Below the pieces are notes generated by a model. The model was not told where the DNA came from. It worked only from the letters and a program-made list of their open reading frames with translations, and did no database searches. A stretch of DNA of 64,000 nt from Macrobrachium rosenbergii (lineage: Eukaryota > Arthropoda > Malacostraca > Decapoda > Palaemonidae): NCBI RefSeq assembly GCF_040412425.1, contig NC_089742.1:72087506-72151505 (forward strand), read 5' to 3'. Shown piece after piece: positions 47,365 to 58,639 of this stretch (positions are counted from its first letter, which is position 1; every line of letters starts with the position of its first letter). The translations under genes were made by a program, and so were the position numbers.

Positions 47365-47640
47365 ATGAGACTTCCCAAGATGATTCTCTCTTCTTCATCG
47401 ATGAAAGCTATTCGCCAGGTAGAGAACTGGCTTTCTGAGAAGAGGGAACAAGGGAAAGCATGTTTTAGTGTTCCACCCTCTCATCTCACTTGTATGCTGT
47501 ACTTGTCATACACAACAGGAGAAGCTCCTTCCCTGGGAGTGGCTGCCTCCTCCCAAGGGGACTTTTCTGCGCTCATTGACACAGGGCGTAGGTCGGCTCT
47601 CGCTTTGGCCAAGACATTCTTTTCAGCCTAGGAGATAGAC
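47365..47640 (+). pseudogene. DIRS A gag, C-terminal part
   Basis: An 88-codon frame (KAIRQVENWLSEKREQGKAC...). A similar block is not clearly preserved in the other copies. Broken up to the RT start at about 48200. Confidence 0.45.
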
Positions 47641-48203
47641 CATCTTTTGAAGAGTTTGTTCAAGTCCTTCGAGGTGTTGAGTTTTCTCGATTGTGTGGGA
47701 GCAGTTGCCAAGAACCTTCAAGATCCAGTTTTTTTGTGTGATGATGCTTCAGACCTGTTTAATTTCCTCTCCTGCCCTTTATGCCATGGGCTTGCTTAAG
47801 AAGCATGAACTTTGGGTCTCTTTCACATTGAAGGGCGTTACAGCCCCATAGAAATCGGCTCTCCTGTTTTCCCCTCTGGACAAGCAACAAACTTTGTTCT
47901 CACAATACACTGTAGGCGAGATTGCATCAAGCCTACACAAGAATTTGACTCAAGATTTATTGGCCCAATCAACAAAACACCAAGGGGACTGGTCTGCTTT
48001 CTCAGCTAAACCTTCATCTCCTCTCCAACCAAAGCCTTTTCATGGAAGTAAGCAGAGAATGTGCTCCAGGTCCTGAGGATTTTTTAGATTTGTGCACCGT
48101 GCAATCAAGAAATCGTCTTCTTTTTCCATGCTAGCCTCTCAATAAGTGAGAATTCAGTCCTTCATGCTCCGGTAAGGGCCAGGCTTCGTCTCCTCTGGGA
48201 GAG

Positions 48204-48930
48204 ATGGAGCAAAAGAGAGGATCAGTGGGTTGTGAAAGTTTTAAAGGAGGGATACTCCGCCTCCTTCAGGGAGAATCCGCCACTGACCAACACTCGCGTC
48301 GTATTAACAGCTTACAGTACTCCACAGGATCAGAGAGATATTCGGCCCTTTCAAAGGAAGTGTCCTCTCTTCTGAGCAAGGAAGCCATAGAAGTAGTAAA
48401 GAAGGCAGACTTGAAAGGATTTTATAATTGCCTTTTTGTAGTGCCCAAGGCTTCAGGGGGTTGGAGACCGGTGCTCGATGTAAGTGCGTTGAACGTCTTC
48501 ATAGAGAAGACAAAATTCAACATGGAAACCATCCGTTCGGTTCTTGCTTCCATCCGTCAGGGAGACTGGATGATCTCCCTGGACATGCAAGATGCTTATA
48601 TCCATGTTCTGATTCACCTGGACTAAAGGATATACCTCCGATTAGTTTTCGAGGACCAGTTCTATCAGTTTCGAGCACTTTGTTTCGGTCTCTTGACTGC
48701 CCCACAAGTTTTCACTTGAGTGTTGGCTCCTTTGGCAGGTTGGCTACATCTAGCGGGAGCGAGTATCGCGCTACATCTAGATGATTGGCTGATTTGTTCG
48801 CCCACAAAGAAACATTGCATGGAGGACTTGGAAAAGACTCTTCTTTTAACCCAGGAATTGGGTTAAAACAAGAGTGGGATTCATCTGGGAGTTCTGACAG
48901 ACACTCCGAGTTTTTGGGCTTCTCCATCAC
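48204..48930 (+). pseudogene. DIRS A reverse transcriptase
   Basis: RT motifs in order: FVVPKASGGWRPVLDVSALN (about 48436-48495), DWMISLDMQDAYIHVLIHLD (48565-48624, first catalytic Asp), then after a TAA at 48624 the GLTAPQVFT-like block in another frame, and LHLDDWLI (about 48770-48790) with the catalytic Asp pair. LDDW is typical of DIRS RTs, where LTR elements have YxDD. It copies the element RNA to DNA; here it is inactivated by a stop and frameshifts. Confidence 0.85.
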
Positions 48931-49163
48931 TCAAGAGTAGAACACTGCCTGAGGAAGGTAGACCTCTTCCTCTCGCTTCCCTCTTGCTCCACCACCCAGT
49001 GGATGAGCCTCTTTGGGACGATGGCTTCTCTAGAGCAATTTGTAAGACTGGGGAGACTACACATGAGACCTCTCCAATTCTATTTAAGAGCTTGCTGGGA
49101 TCGGAAGGTGCATCAGGACCGTCACTTCTTTCCGATAACCCCGGAGATATATGAGGATCTGCA

Positions 49164-49592
49164 GTGGTGAAGGTCTTCGAAGGGAAGTCTCTCTTTCCGG
49201 TGAGCCCTGACCTAGACTTCTTTTCCGATGCATCGGATCTAGGTTGGGAAGCGCTCCTCAGAAACCTGAAAGTCTCGGGGAGGTGGTCCTCGGAGGAGAA
49301 AGGACTTCATATCAAAGTAATAGAGTTGAAGGCGATACATCTAGGTCGGCAATACTTCGTAACTCAGGTTCACAACAAGACTATAGCAGTATATGCGGAC
49401 AATACAACAACCCTAGAGTATATCAAACATCAAGGGGGGAACCACTCTTATTCATTCTGCGAAGTAGCAAGAGACCTGCTATGCTGGGTGGATCGGAATC
49501 AGACTCGGTTAGTCACCCGGTTCATACAGGGCAAGTGTAATGTCCTGGTGGATAAGTTGAGCCGCCACACACAAATTCTGCCCACAGAATAG
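49164..49592 (+). pseudogene. DIRS A RNase H
   Basis: The frame is open for 142 codons: DLDFFSDASDLGWEALL (first Asp of the RNase H site), RWSSEEKGLHIKVIELKAIHL (catalytic Glu), YADNTTTLEYIKHQGG (second Asp), RFIQGKCNVLVDKLSR (last Asp). This order matches the RNase H that follows RT in DIRS pol. It ends at TAG in a QILPTEW context that also occurs in elements B and G. Confidence 0.85.
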
Positions 49593-49862
49593 ATGTTAGA
49601 TCTTCACGTGTTTCAGCCTTTGGAGTTTATGGGGTAAACCAACCATAGATCTATTCACAACTTCCAAAAATCACCGCCTTCCTCTGTTCTGCTCCCCCTT
49701 TTCCAGACCCTCTAGCTTGGACAACAGACGCAATGATCCTGGACTGGTCCAACCTGGATCTTTACGCCTTCCCTCCGTTTGGGATGATTTGAGAAGTGGT
49801 AAGGAAGTTCGCTCACACCACAATGTAAGGATGACTCTAATGGCTCCCTTCTGACCACAGAA

Positions 49863-51022
49863 GTGGTTTCCGGACCTAATCGATCTCCTTGTAGATTTTC
49901 CGAGGTTCCTTCCCAAGATTCCAAGTCTTCTCAGACAACCCCACATCAGGAAGTTTCATCAAGGTCTATCCTCTCTGGCCCTGACAGGATTTTGACTGTC
50001 TACAAACTCATTAGAGCGAAAGGATTTTCTAAATCAACAGCAGAGGCTATCGCCAATTGTAGACACAACCCCTCCAATAATGTAACTAAGCCAAGTGGGC
50101 ACCTTTTAGGAGTTGGTGTAGAAGGAACAGTTTTCTTCCTCTGAAACATCTATTGCTCACATAGCAGACTTCTTTCTCTGTTTGAGATCATCTAAGGGGT
50201 TGTGTGTCTCGACAATTAAGGCTTAAAGAGTGATGCTCACCTCTGTTTTTCGCCATAGAGGTCTAGACATCTCGAACAATCAAGGTTTGTCCGAACTGGT
50301 TAAATCCTTCAATATCTCCAAGTCCAAGAAAGAGGAACCCTTCTCTTAGAATCTTGATGTACCTCTTAAGTGGCTTCTGACCCTCGTTTTGAACCTATGC
50401 GTTCTTCCTCTCTAAGGGATCTGACTCGGAAAACGTTCTTTCTAATTGGCTTAGCAACAGCTAAGAGAGTTAGTGAACTTCAGGCAATAGACTAAAGGAT
50501 TGGTTTTTCACAAGGAAATGCGGTCTGCTCCTTTTTGCTACGGTTCTTAGCAAAAAATGAAAACCCATCGCATCCCTGGCCCTGTTCTTTTTCGATTACA
50601 AGCTTAATGGATATTCTAATCACCGAAGAGGAGGAGAGAGAGCTGTGCCCAGTACATACCCTCAGATATTATTTACATAGGACGGAGAATATTAAAGGTC
50701 AGTTTGGTAATCTTTGCGTTTGGTAAAGAACCCCTCTAGACCCCTATCAAAGAACACCATTTCTTTTTTCTTGAGGGATCTCATCATTGAGGCACACTTG
50801 CAATCAGCTGAGACTGACTTATCGCTATTGAAAGTTAAAGCTCACAATGTAAGAGCAGTTGCTACTTCAGTAGCGTTCAAACACAATCTTTCTCCCTCTT
50901 CGATCTGGGAGGCAACTCATTGGAAATGCAAGTCGGTGTTCGCAGTGCACTATTTGCAGGATGTAGCTGGCATAGTGATGGCTGAGGAAGTGTCCCTTCC
51001 TTTCCTTTTCTCTTCGCCTTGA
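49863..51022 (+). pseudogene. DIRS A tyrosine recombinase
   Basis: The N-terminal helical part (ILTVYKLIRAKGFSKSTAEA) is followed by the catalytic domain: Arg in LATAKRVSEL (about 50460), HNVR box (about 50848), and Tyr in VFAVHYLQDV (about 50940-50970). These are the RHRY residues of tyrosine recombinases, which DIRS elements use to insert circular DNA without target duplications. Stops and frame changes at about 50500 and 50724 inactivate it. Confidence 0.85.
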
Positions 51023-51499
51023 AAATGGTGTTGAGTTCTTGGGGAGCCTGGGAAGGTACTAAGTACCTGGAGTGCCCACCAGTTTTAGTGTTGGGTAGTG
51101 GTCTTGTTTTTTATTTTTTAATCATTTATGTTTTTAAAATTATGATGCAGGTGACTTTGCTTTCTGGTGTATTATATTTTTTGGTACTGTGCCCAGGGCA
51201 GGGGCAATTATGTATGCTTTGTCGGGCTTGGGTGTACGCCTTCATTGCAAACCTTGGTTTTATACTTCATCAGCCTTCTGAGTACTCATTTGCTGCGAAG
51301 TGTTCCACTCCAGTAGAGGCACTTATGGCCATGCCGCTACAGGTCGAGATGAGCACCACCAGAGGCAGTATCTACCTGCAACGGCTCTCTCACCAGGTAA
51401 GGAACAACATTTATCTCATCATTTATAACCTAAGCTTTTGTCCATGATTCCCCTCTGCCTTTAAATATGGAATCAGCTAAGTAATTACTGGGTAAGTTA

Positions 51500-51785
51500 C
51501 ACATACAAAAATGACATTTTTATGATAGAATTAAGTTTTATATATACTAACCCAGTCATTACGGATGGAGCCCACCCTCCTCCCCGCACATGGACTCTTT
51601 TTTGCATACACAAACTATCGTGTTGGCGATGTTTTTCCTCTGTCTTGCCCTGAAAGTGGACGGGGCATAGTCACCTACACAAAACAAAAGAATCGCTGCC
51701 GCAGAATTCAGAATTCTAACTGCCGTTCGAGTAAAAACCCTTAGGTAAGTATATATACAATTTAATTTTATCATAAAAATGTCAT
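51500..51785 (+). repeat. DIRS A 3' terminal module
   Basis: A hairpin-like module whose outer blocks are inverted (atgacatttttatgatagaa at 51510; ttatcataaaaatgtcat at 51768). It carries the CxxC-free leader block (agaattcagaattctaactg near 51700) inverted relative to 45630. Confidence 0.75.
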
Positions 51786-53488
51786 ATTACCAAAATGTCC
51801 TCTAATCTTCTAGGTACGATGTAAATAGTACCTGAGGGCTCTCACTGGGCACAGGTCTCTTTCTTCCTCTTCCATACCTAGAATATCCGATAAGCTTTTA
51901 ATTGTGAAATAATGAGGCCAAGGATGCGACAGGTTTTCGTTCTTTGCTAAAAACCCTAAAGAAAAGGAACAAACTGCGTCCCCCTGAGAAAAGCCGATCC
52001 CCTTGTCGAAAGCGTGAAGTTCGCTGATCCTCTTTGCAGTGGCCAGAGCCACAAGAAAAATAGTCTTCCTTGTTAGATCCCTTAAGAGAGGAAGAGCGCA
52101 TGGGTTCAAAACGTGAACTAGTAAGCCACTTATTCGAATCTCCGACTGGCCAATGAAGAATAAGAGGAATTTATTTCTGGTGACAGAAATTCATTTCTCG
52201 CTATAATGTGGTTCGGATTCCACAATAAGCTGTAGGTCCCGTTGCTAGGTAACCAATTGGTTCTTAGCCACGTAAAATAAAATCTAATCCTTCGGGCCAG
52301 TCCTAGGAGAGCTGTTAATCAGCTCAGTGGTCTGGTTAAACTAAGATATACTTGACTTTTTAGTAAGCCACTTAAGGATTACATCCAGATTCCACGAGAA
52401 GGACTCCTCCTTCCTGGACTTGAGATATTAAAAGACCTAAAAAGGTCTGACAAATCCTGATTAGTAGAAACGTTAAGCCCTTTATGACGGAAAACAGAGC
52501 TATTGCTCTATATCCCTTAATCGTAGAAGCAGACAGGCCCCTAAAAGATCTCAAATAAAGAAGGAAGTCCTCTACTTGAGCGACAGATGTCTGAGAAGAA
52601 GAAATGTTGTTTATTCTACACCAAAGTCTAAACACTGACCACTTTGCCTGGTAGACTTAATTGGAAGAGTTAGATCTACATTTGGCTATAGCCTCTGCTG
52701 CTCATTTAGAAAATCCTTTTGCTCAGATCAGCTTGCTGACAGTTGAAAGTCTGTCAGGGCCAGAGTGGACAGACTTTGATGGAGCTTCCTGAAGTGGGGC
52801 TGTCTGAGAAGACTTGGAATTGCGAGGAGGAGTCTTGGGAAGTCTACAAGGAGATCGAGCAGGTCCAGGAACCACTCCTTCTGTGGCGAAAAGGAGGCCA
52901 CAAGGGTCATCCCTACCTTGTGATCTGAACGAAACTTCCTCAATACCTTTCTGATCATTCCGAATGGTGGGAAGGATTTAAGATCCAGATTGGACCAATC
53001 TTGGGTCATTGCATCCGTCACCCATACTAGGATGTCCGGAAAGGGGGAGCAGAGCAGGGGTAGTTGGTGATTCCTGGATGTAGCACATACCCAAGACTCT
53101 AGTGTCCATTCTGTAGGGAGGATCTGGTTTTGGCAGCTCAGTTCGTCTGCCAAAAAATAGCACTTGCGGTGACCAATTGGTCCGGTTCTGGTAGGCCCAG
53201 CATAGGAGATCTCTCGCTATCTCGCAGAGAGAGAATGAGTGAATTCCTCCCTGATGTTTTATATACGCCAAGGCCATGGTGTTGTCTGCATGTAATGTTA
53301 CCATCCTGTTGCAGACCTCTGTTGTGAAGTGTTGTAGTCCCAGGTGTACTGCTTTTAATTCCTTTGAGTTGATATGTAGCTCTTTCTCCTAGAGGGACTA
53401 CTTCCCAGAGATTTCTAGGTTCCCGAGGAGAGCTCCCTTACCTGTATCTGAATTATTGGAAAAGAACTCTATGTCGGGGTTCACCAGA
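51786..53488 (-). pseudogene. DIRS B recombinase and RNase H, decayed
   Basis: Minus-strand order: RNase H (LHADNTMALAYIKHQGGIHS, 53230-53304), linker (DWSNLDLKSFPPFGMIRKVL, about 52910-52990), recombinase N-terminus (RLWCRINNISSSQTSVAQVE, 52575-52630), catalytic Arg block LVALATAKRISELHAF (about 52010-52060) and LGFLAKNENLSHPW. A SINE interrupts it at 52133-52360. It is cut by element A at the lower end, and the HxxR part is found at 45410-45480. Confidence 0.82.
52133..52360 (+). mobile_element. tRNA-related SINE, 5'-truncated, with 14-bp target duplication
   Basis: It begins at a B-box-like TTCGAATC and contains ctaatccttcgggccag and ctgttaatcagctcagtggt. It ends in ctttt and is flanked by TAGTAAGCCACTTA at 52119-52132 and 52361-52374. 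The same family occurs inverted at 62137-62240. The tRNA relationship rests on the B-box-like start and on my recollection of this abundant decapod repeat. Confidence 0.8.
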
Positions 53489-53530
53489 ACCTTACAGACC
53501 TTACAATTCGTTCGGGTTGCCCCAGGTCCC

Positions 53531-56460
53531 TCAGTGTGAGGCACCTTTGATGTCTACCAGAGAGTTGCTAACGCATCTTCCGGTATATTTTGCATCTTCC
53601 AGTCTTGGATGGTCTGGGATGCATCTTAGATATTTGTCGAGCTTATTCTTAAACACATCTACGCTCACTCCTGTTATGTTCCTCAGATGAGCTGGTAGCG
53701 CATTGAATAGACGCTGCATTATCGATGCTGGTGCGTGGTGGATTAATGTCCTGTGTGCTTTCCTTAATTTTCCTGGTATAGTTTTTGGCACTATTAATCT
53801 ACCTCTGCTTGCTCTTTTGATAATTTTAGTTCCATGATGTTTTCGGTAATTCCTTCTATCTGTTTCCATGCTTGAATTACCATGTAGCGTTCTCTTCTCC
53901 TTTCAAGACTATATAAATTTAAGAATTGTAGTCTTTCCCAGTAGTCAAGGTCCTTAACTTCTTCTATTCTAGCTGTAAATGACCTTTTGTACACTCTCTA
54001 TTTGTGCAATATCCTTTTGGTAGTGTGGGTACCATATTATATTGCAATATTCAAGTGGACTACGACGTGACGTTTTATAAAGCATAATCATGTGTTCAGC
54101 TTTTCTTGTTTTGAAGTGCCGGAACAACATTCCCATTTTTGCTTTGCATTTTGCCAATAGAATTGCTATTTGATCATTGCATAACATATTCTATTCAACA
54201 TCACACCAAGGTCTTTAACTGCTTCCTTGTTTGTGATTGTCTCATTATTAGGTCCTTTATATGCATATAGCATTCCTACTTTATCACCATAGTTCACTGA
54301 TTCAAATTTATCAGAGTTAAATACCATCCTCTTTATCTCTGCCCATTTATATATTTTGTTTAGGTCTCTTTGTAGCGAGTTCCTATCTTCATCACAAGCA
54401 ATTTCTCTACTTATTCTTGTGTCATCTGCTAAACTTCTTACTACTGAGTCCTTAACATTACTGTCTATGTCTGCAATCATAATCACAAACAGCAATGCAG
54501 CTAACACCGCACCCTGTGGTACACCGGATATTACCGTAGCTTCATCCGATTTCTCATCGTTTGCAATCACTATCTGTTTTCTATTTTGCAAAAATTCTTT
54601 TATCCATCTTCCTACTTTATCAACAATGTTATGTTTTCTAATTTTTTTCGCTAATGTATTATGATCTACCTTGTCAAAAGCTTTTGCAAAGTCTAGGTAA
54701 ACCACATCTGTATCTTTTTCATTTATCATATTTTTATATATGCTTTCATGGTGGACTAACAGTTGGGTTTGTGTACTTTTTCCGGTACAAAACCATGTTG
54801 TCCTATATTGAACAATCTATTTTTCATTAAATGTTTCATTATATTTTTTTCATTACCCTTTCATATACTTTCATAATATGAGATGTCAGACTCACAGGCC
54901 TATAATTACTTGCCTCTAGTCTTGAACCACTTTTGAAAGTAGGAGTAATATATGCTAATTTATGCTCATCATAAATCTTGCCTGTATCTATACTTTGTCT
55001 TAATAATATTGCTAGCGGCTTTGCGATTGAATGAACCACTTTCTTTAACAATATGGCAGGTACTCCATCTGGTCCTGCTGCTGATCCATTTTTAATTTCA
55101 TTAATAGCCTGCACAATATCGGCTTCTGTAATATCTATATCTGATAAGTATTCAGTATTTTCATCTCTTATTTCTGTATCATTATCTTCATTGTCAATTC
55201 TAGGTGTAAATTCACTCTTATATCTTTCTGCTAATATGTTACATATTTCCTTTTTTCATTCGTTAATCGCCCTTCAATTCTTAGAAGGCCTATTTCTACT
55301 CTTATTTTATTCATCTTTTTTGCATATGAATAAAAATTTTAGGGTTTTGCTTGATATTTTGTAGTGTCATTTCTTCTAGGTTCCATTTTTCATTTTCTTT
55401 TGATTGTATAATCTTTTGTTCTGCATTTTCTATCTTACTTTTTAGTTCCATCACTTTCCATGCATTCTTTTCTTTTGCAAGAGCTTTTTTCCACTTTCTA
55501 ATTTTCTGGAACAAGATCCTTCTGTCTCTTGGAATTCGTGACTGATGCTTACTTTTTTTCTTCGGTATATATTTTTCCACTATTTCCTCTAATATTTTAT
55601 ATAATATATCGGTGTTTACCTGTATATCATCACTTACAAATATGTTTTCCCATTCTTTGTTTAATTCTTCATTTATTTTTGACCAATTTATATTCTTACT
55701 ATAGAAATTGTATTTTCCATATCCTTCCCATTTTTCGTCTCTTGCTTTTCTTTGTTTTCGTATGTTCTGGAACGGACTGTTAGTTCTATGACATTATGGT
55801 CCGAAATACTCGTGTTATATACTATTATTTCTTTAACATAGTTCACCTCATTCACAAATACTAGGTCTAAAATATTATCCTTTCTTGTTGGTAGGTGATT
55901 TACTTGCTGAATGTTATGTTCTAGTAGCATATCTAATAGCTTTTCAAATTGCCTCTTATCTTCTGCACTACTATTGCTCTCTTTTTATATATGTATAAAT
56001 ACAACCACAGTCTCCTATTCGTTCTTTCCATTCTACAAAAGGAAAGTTAAAGTCTCCGTTAGGAGTATAGTCCAGTCCTTGTGATTTCTACATATTTCAT
56101 CCAATTTTTCAATTATTATGTCAAACTCTTTAGTATTAGGGGTCTATATATTACAATGTTCACTAATTTTTCAGATTCAAATTCTACCGCTATTAATTCA
56201 CATTCTGTGTTACTATATTTCTCACAGATTTTTCCTTGATTGGCATCTCTCCCATATATCATGGTTCCCCCTTGATTTCTATTTTTTCTATCTGATCTAT
56301 AAGTTTGGAAACCCTTTATCTGGTCATCATTACCAGTCTCTTGGGAATACCAGGTTTCACTTATATTCAATATTTCTATTTTTTCATTTTGGGTTAGTTC
56401 TTCTAAGAACTCTATCTTTCTTTTGAGTTACTCAAACTAGACCCTCTGCGTTCATCACTA
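53531..56460 (-). pseudogene. LINE ORF2: endonuclease and reverse transcriptase, lightly broken
   Basis: Endonuclease: VMNAEGLV start (about 56455), LNISETWY (catalytic Glu, 56360), SDRKNRNQGGTMIY, then LDLVFVNEV and ISDHNVIEL (catalytic SDH, about 55800). Then a Lys-rich linker (55311-55580) and the RT: NGSAAGPDGVPAILLK (about 55070), VVYLDFAKAFDKVDHN (54700), SGVPQGAVLAALLF (54500), LADDTRISREI (catalytic Asp pair, 54420). The C-terminal part has LERRRERYMVI and LFNALPAHLRNITGV. Frame changes at about 56420, 55590-55690, 54790 and 54180 break it. The catalytic residues are intact, unlike in copy 2. Confidence 0.85.
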
Positions 56461-56573
56461 TGATGGTTTGCATATTATCTCCATTATCTAATATGGGTAA
56501 TAATAAGGATTTTCCCATGTCTCTTTCCTGTTCTGATATGTTGATCTTTTTTTCATTTCCAGAAATTCGTACA

Positions 56574-57899
56574 TTAAAAATCCAACTTTTCCATTATATT
56601 TGTTCTTCCAGCTTCATATTTATTCACTTTGTGCATAAACCTGCACTTATCTCCATATCTGCACCATCCCCTTGCATCATAGATACATTGCTTGTTCCTT
56701 GTGCTATATCTAGGTGCTGATGGCTCATATCGTGGTGCTGACTTTTCATAATGTGTTGTTGGCTTGCTTTTTGCCTTCATCACATGATCTTTGTTCTTTT
56801 CTTTATTTGTTTCATTTTTACCTTGGTTTTTATATGTATTTGATTTTGATTTTGGTCTTTCATGGCTACAGGATGCATGTACCTACATTTCTTATTAAAC
56901 CTACATCCATTTCCTTCTTTCCAGTTTCTACATATTTTTGGATGTAGATCTCTGCATTCCTCTTCATAGCCATCTAGATATGCACATTTGCCATAGATCT
57001 CATAATTGTGACATATCTTGGGATGTTTGTAATAACATCTTTCACCAAACCTGCAATTCCCTCTTTTCAAAAGGGCATACTGTGTCTTTCTTTTTTTTTT
57101 TTTTTCTTGTTCATTCCCCTCAGTATGGAGATCCGGGTACAACCTCTTTGGGATTTTATTTTGATTTATCAGGTCATAATTTATTTCTTCATATGTATGT
57201 TGCTGTATTGCCTCATATGTAGAATCTATGAGTTTCTCTGCATCCATACTATTATCCTGTTCTTTGTTTTCATTAATCTTTTCTCTCTCTTCAGTCTTAT
57301 TTTCTTCTCTATTTTCCTCTTCTTCATCTTCTCTTCATCCTCCACAATCTGTACATTAAGTCTTGATTTAATGACCTTGTCTATCCATACTAGACATGTT
57401 GAGCAAAATATTTTTGTGTCCTTATTTCTATTTTGCTCAACTTCAGCACATGACGGGTGTGTCGGCACGTGGCAAGCATAGCATTTCCTAATCAGGTTTT
57501 GTGGATTTACAATGCTATACCACACTCTACATAGTTTACATGCTTTAGGCATCCGTTTGCCTATTGCATCAATCAATATATTCACTAATTCCACCTTACT
57601 TATTTTCTTTGATGGAATGTGTTGATTTTTGTAGATTTTCTTTATAAGTCTTTTGATAACTTGAACTTTCATTGGTATCCCTTCTATTATTTTCATTATA
57701 TTTTCAACAGATTTGCTCCAGTTTGAAGGATCGTATCCTTTCAATATGTCTGTGAATGTTTTCACATCTTTTGGTCAATGTTGCAATTCATCTCCACGAT
57801 CAGCAAGCCAAGTTCCCTTCCTGCCAATTCATCATATTGAATATCTCCGATGCAAGCTAGATTTCTCCACCTTTTGCCACTGTTGGCTGATTCCTCCAT
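56574..57899 (-). pseudogene. LINE ORF1: PHD-like finger plus CCCH zinc-finger array
   Basis: ATG at 57899 (MEESANSGKRW); a single-base slip at about 57768 leads into the main frame. A PHD-like cysteine pattern at about 57400-57545 reads CKLC, CYACHVPTHPSC and CSTC. A Lys/Arg/Glu-rich stretch follows, then CCCH fingers: one lacking its first Cys (about 57025), CX8CX9CX3H (56950-57015), canonical CX8CX5CX3H (56880-56945) and canonical CX7CX5CX3H (56620-56690). A second slip at about 56780 separates the last finger. ORF1 proteins of non-LTR elements bind RNA; CCCH fingers would suit that. PHD-type fingers are known in CR1-like ORF1 proteins. Confidence 0.75.
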
Positions 57900-58100
57900 G
57901 ATTTTCTGATTTTATTAATTCACCCGTAGACAACTTATTAGACGGTTTTTCGCTCTAATCTGATATTAAGCTAATCACCGATAGTTCACGAACACTTTTA
58001 GCTATATTTCATTCGCTAATTGTATGTAAGACGCGTATTATCGGGTAGATTATCCAGACCATGAACGATTACGTCTCACCGAGAGAATGTCACATCACAG

Positions 58101-58530
58101 AGAGATTTCCCTTCCATCAATCTTTCTTTGGGCCTCCACCAACACAGGTCCTCCTTTATCTCTGAAGTTATCTGAAAGAAGTGATGGTCTTGATGCACTT
58201 TCCAGATCCCAACGAGCTCTTGAGTAAAACTGGAGCACTTTCCAATCCCAACAAGCTCTTGAGTAAAACTGGAGCAGTCTCATGTGAAGCCTCCCTAGTC
58301 TGACAAATTGCTACAGGGTAGCCAGAGTACCCAAGAGACTCATCCATTGAGTGAAAGGAAAGGAACAGATCTACTTTCCTCAGACAGTCTTCCACTCTCT
58401 CGAGGGACAGAGAAGCCCGAAAACTCAGAGTGTCTATCTGGACTCCTAAATAAAGAATCTTCTGACAGGGGGTCATCTGTGACTTCTCATGACTGAGTAA
58501 TAGTCTTAATTCGTGAGTCAATAACAGTGT
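58101..58530 (-). pseudogene. DIRS B RT C-terminal segment
   Basis: The minus frame (NTLLLTHELRLLLSHEKSQM ... KILYLGVQIDTLSFRASLSL) is the post-catalytic RT connection region, as in element A after LDDW. It includes a local tandem duplication (APVLLKSLLGLES / APVLLKSSLGSGK). The RT core and gag C-terminus are missing between here and 58650, so B has an internal deletion. Confidence 0.75.
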
Positions 58531-58639
58531 ATTCTGTAGGTCCTCCTTGCAATGCCTGGCTACTTCAGGGTGCTCGGCATCAAAAAAGACGTTCAGCCAA
58601 ATCAGGGCGCTTGGAGCCAGAAGGAGAATGCCTCCAAGA

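Larger units (their letters stand above)
45572..51785 (+). mobile_element. DIRS A: most complete DIRS copy, 6.2 kb
   Basis: Plus orientation. Terminal inverted repeats: left from ttttatatatgtaacttacc (45572), right module 51500-51785 ending in ttatcataaaaatgtcat. The right repeat is longer than the left, and an inverted stretch precedes it (agtaattactgggtaagtta near 51480), as in known DIRS elements with an internal complementary region. Order: gag, RT, RNase H, tyrosine recombinase; no integrase and no LTRs. All ORFs are interrupted. It is inserted in the recombinase gene of DIRS B without a visible target duplication. Confidence 0.88.
53489..58100 (-). mobile_element. LINE copy 1, near full length, in DIRS B
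   Basis: A CR1/Jockey-like non-LTR retrotransposon, 4.6 kb: 5' UTR (57900-58100), ORF1 (57899-56574), ORF2 with apurinic-type endonuclease and RT (about 56460-53531), and a short 3' UTR ending in two GTAAGGT-containing units. Comparison with element A shows it sits within the DIRS pol, between GGGAAATCTCTCT and CTGGTGAACCCC, at a CT-rich spot. ORF1 and ORF2 are broken by a few single-base changes. Confidence 0.87.

Noticed and set aside
45572..51785. LTR retrotransposon with integrase
   Set aside because: No direct LTRs, no integrase HHCC or DDE motifs; inverted ends and a tyrosine recombinase identify DIRS.
52133..52360. Functional tRNA gene
   Set aside because: Only a B-box-like start is present; no acceptor stem or anticodon arm can be formed, and it is a repeat with target duplications.
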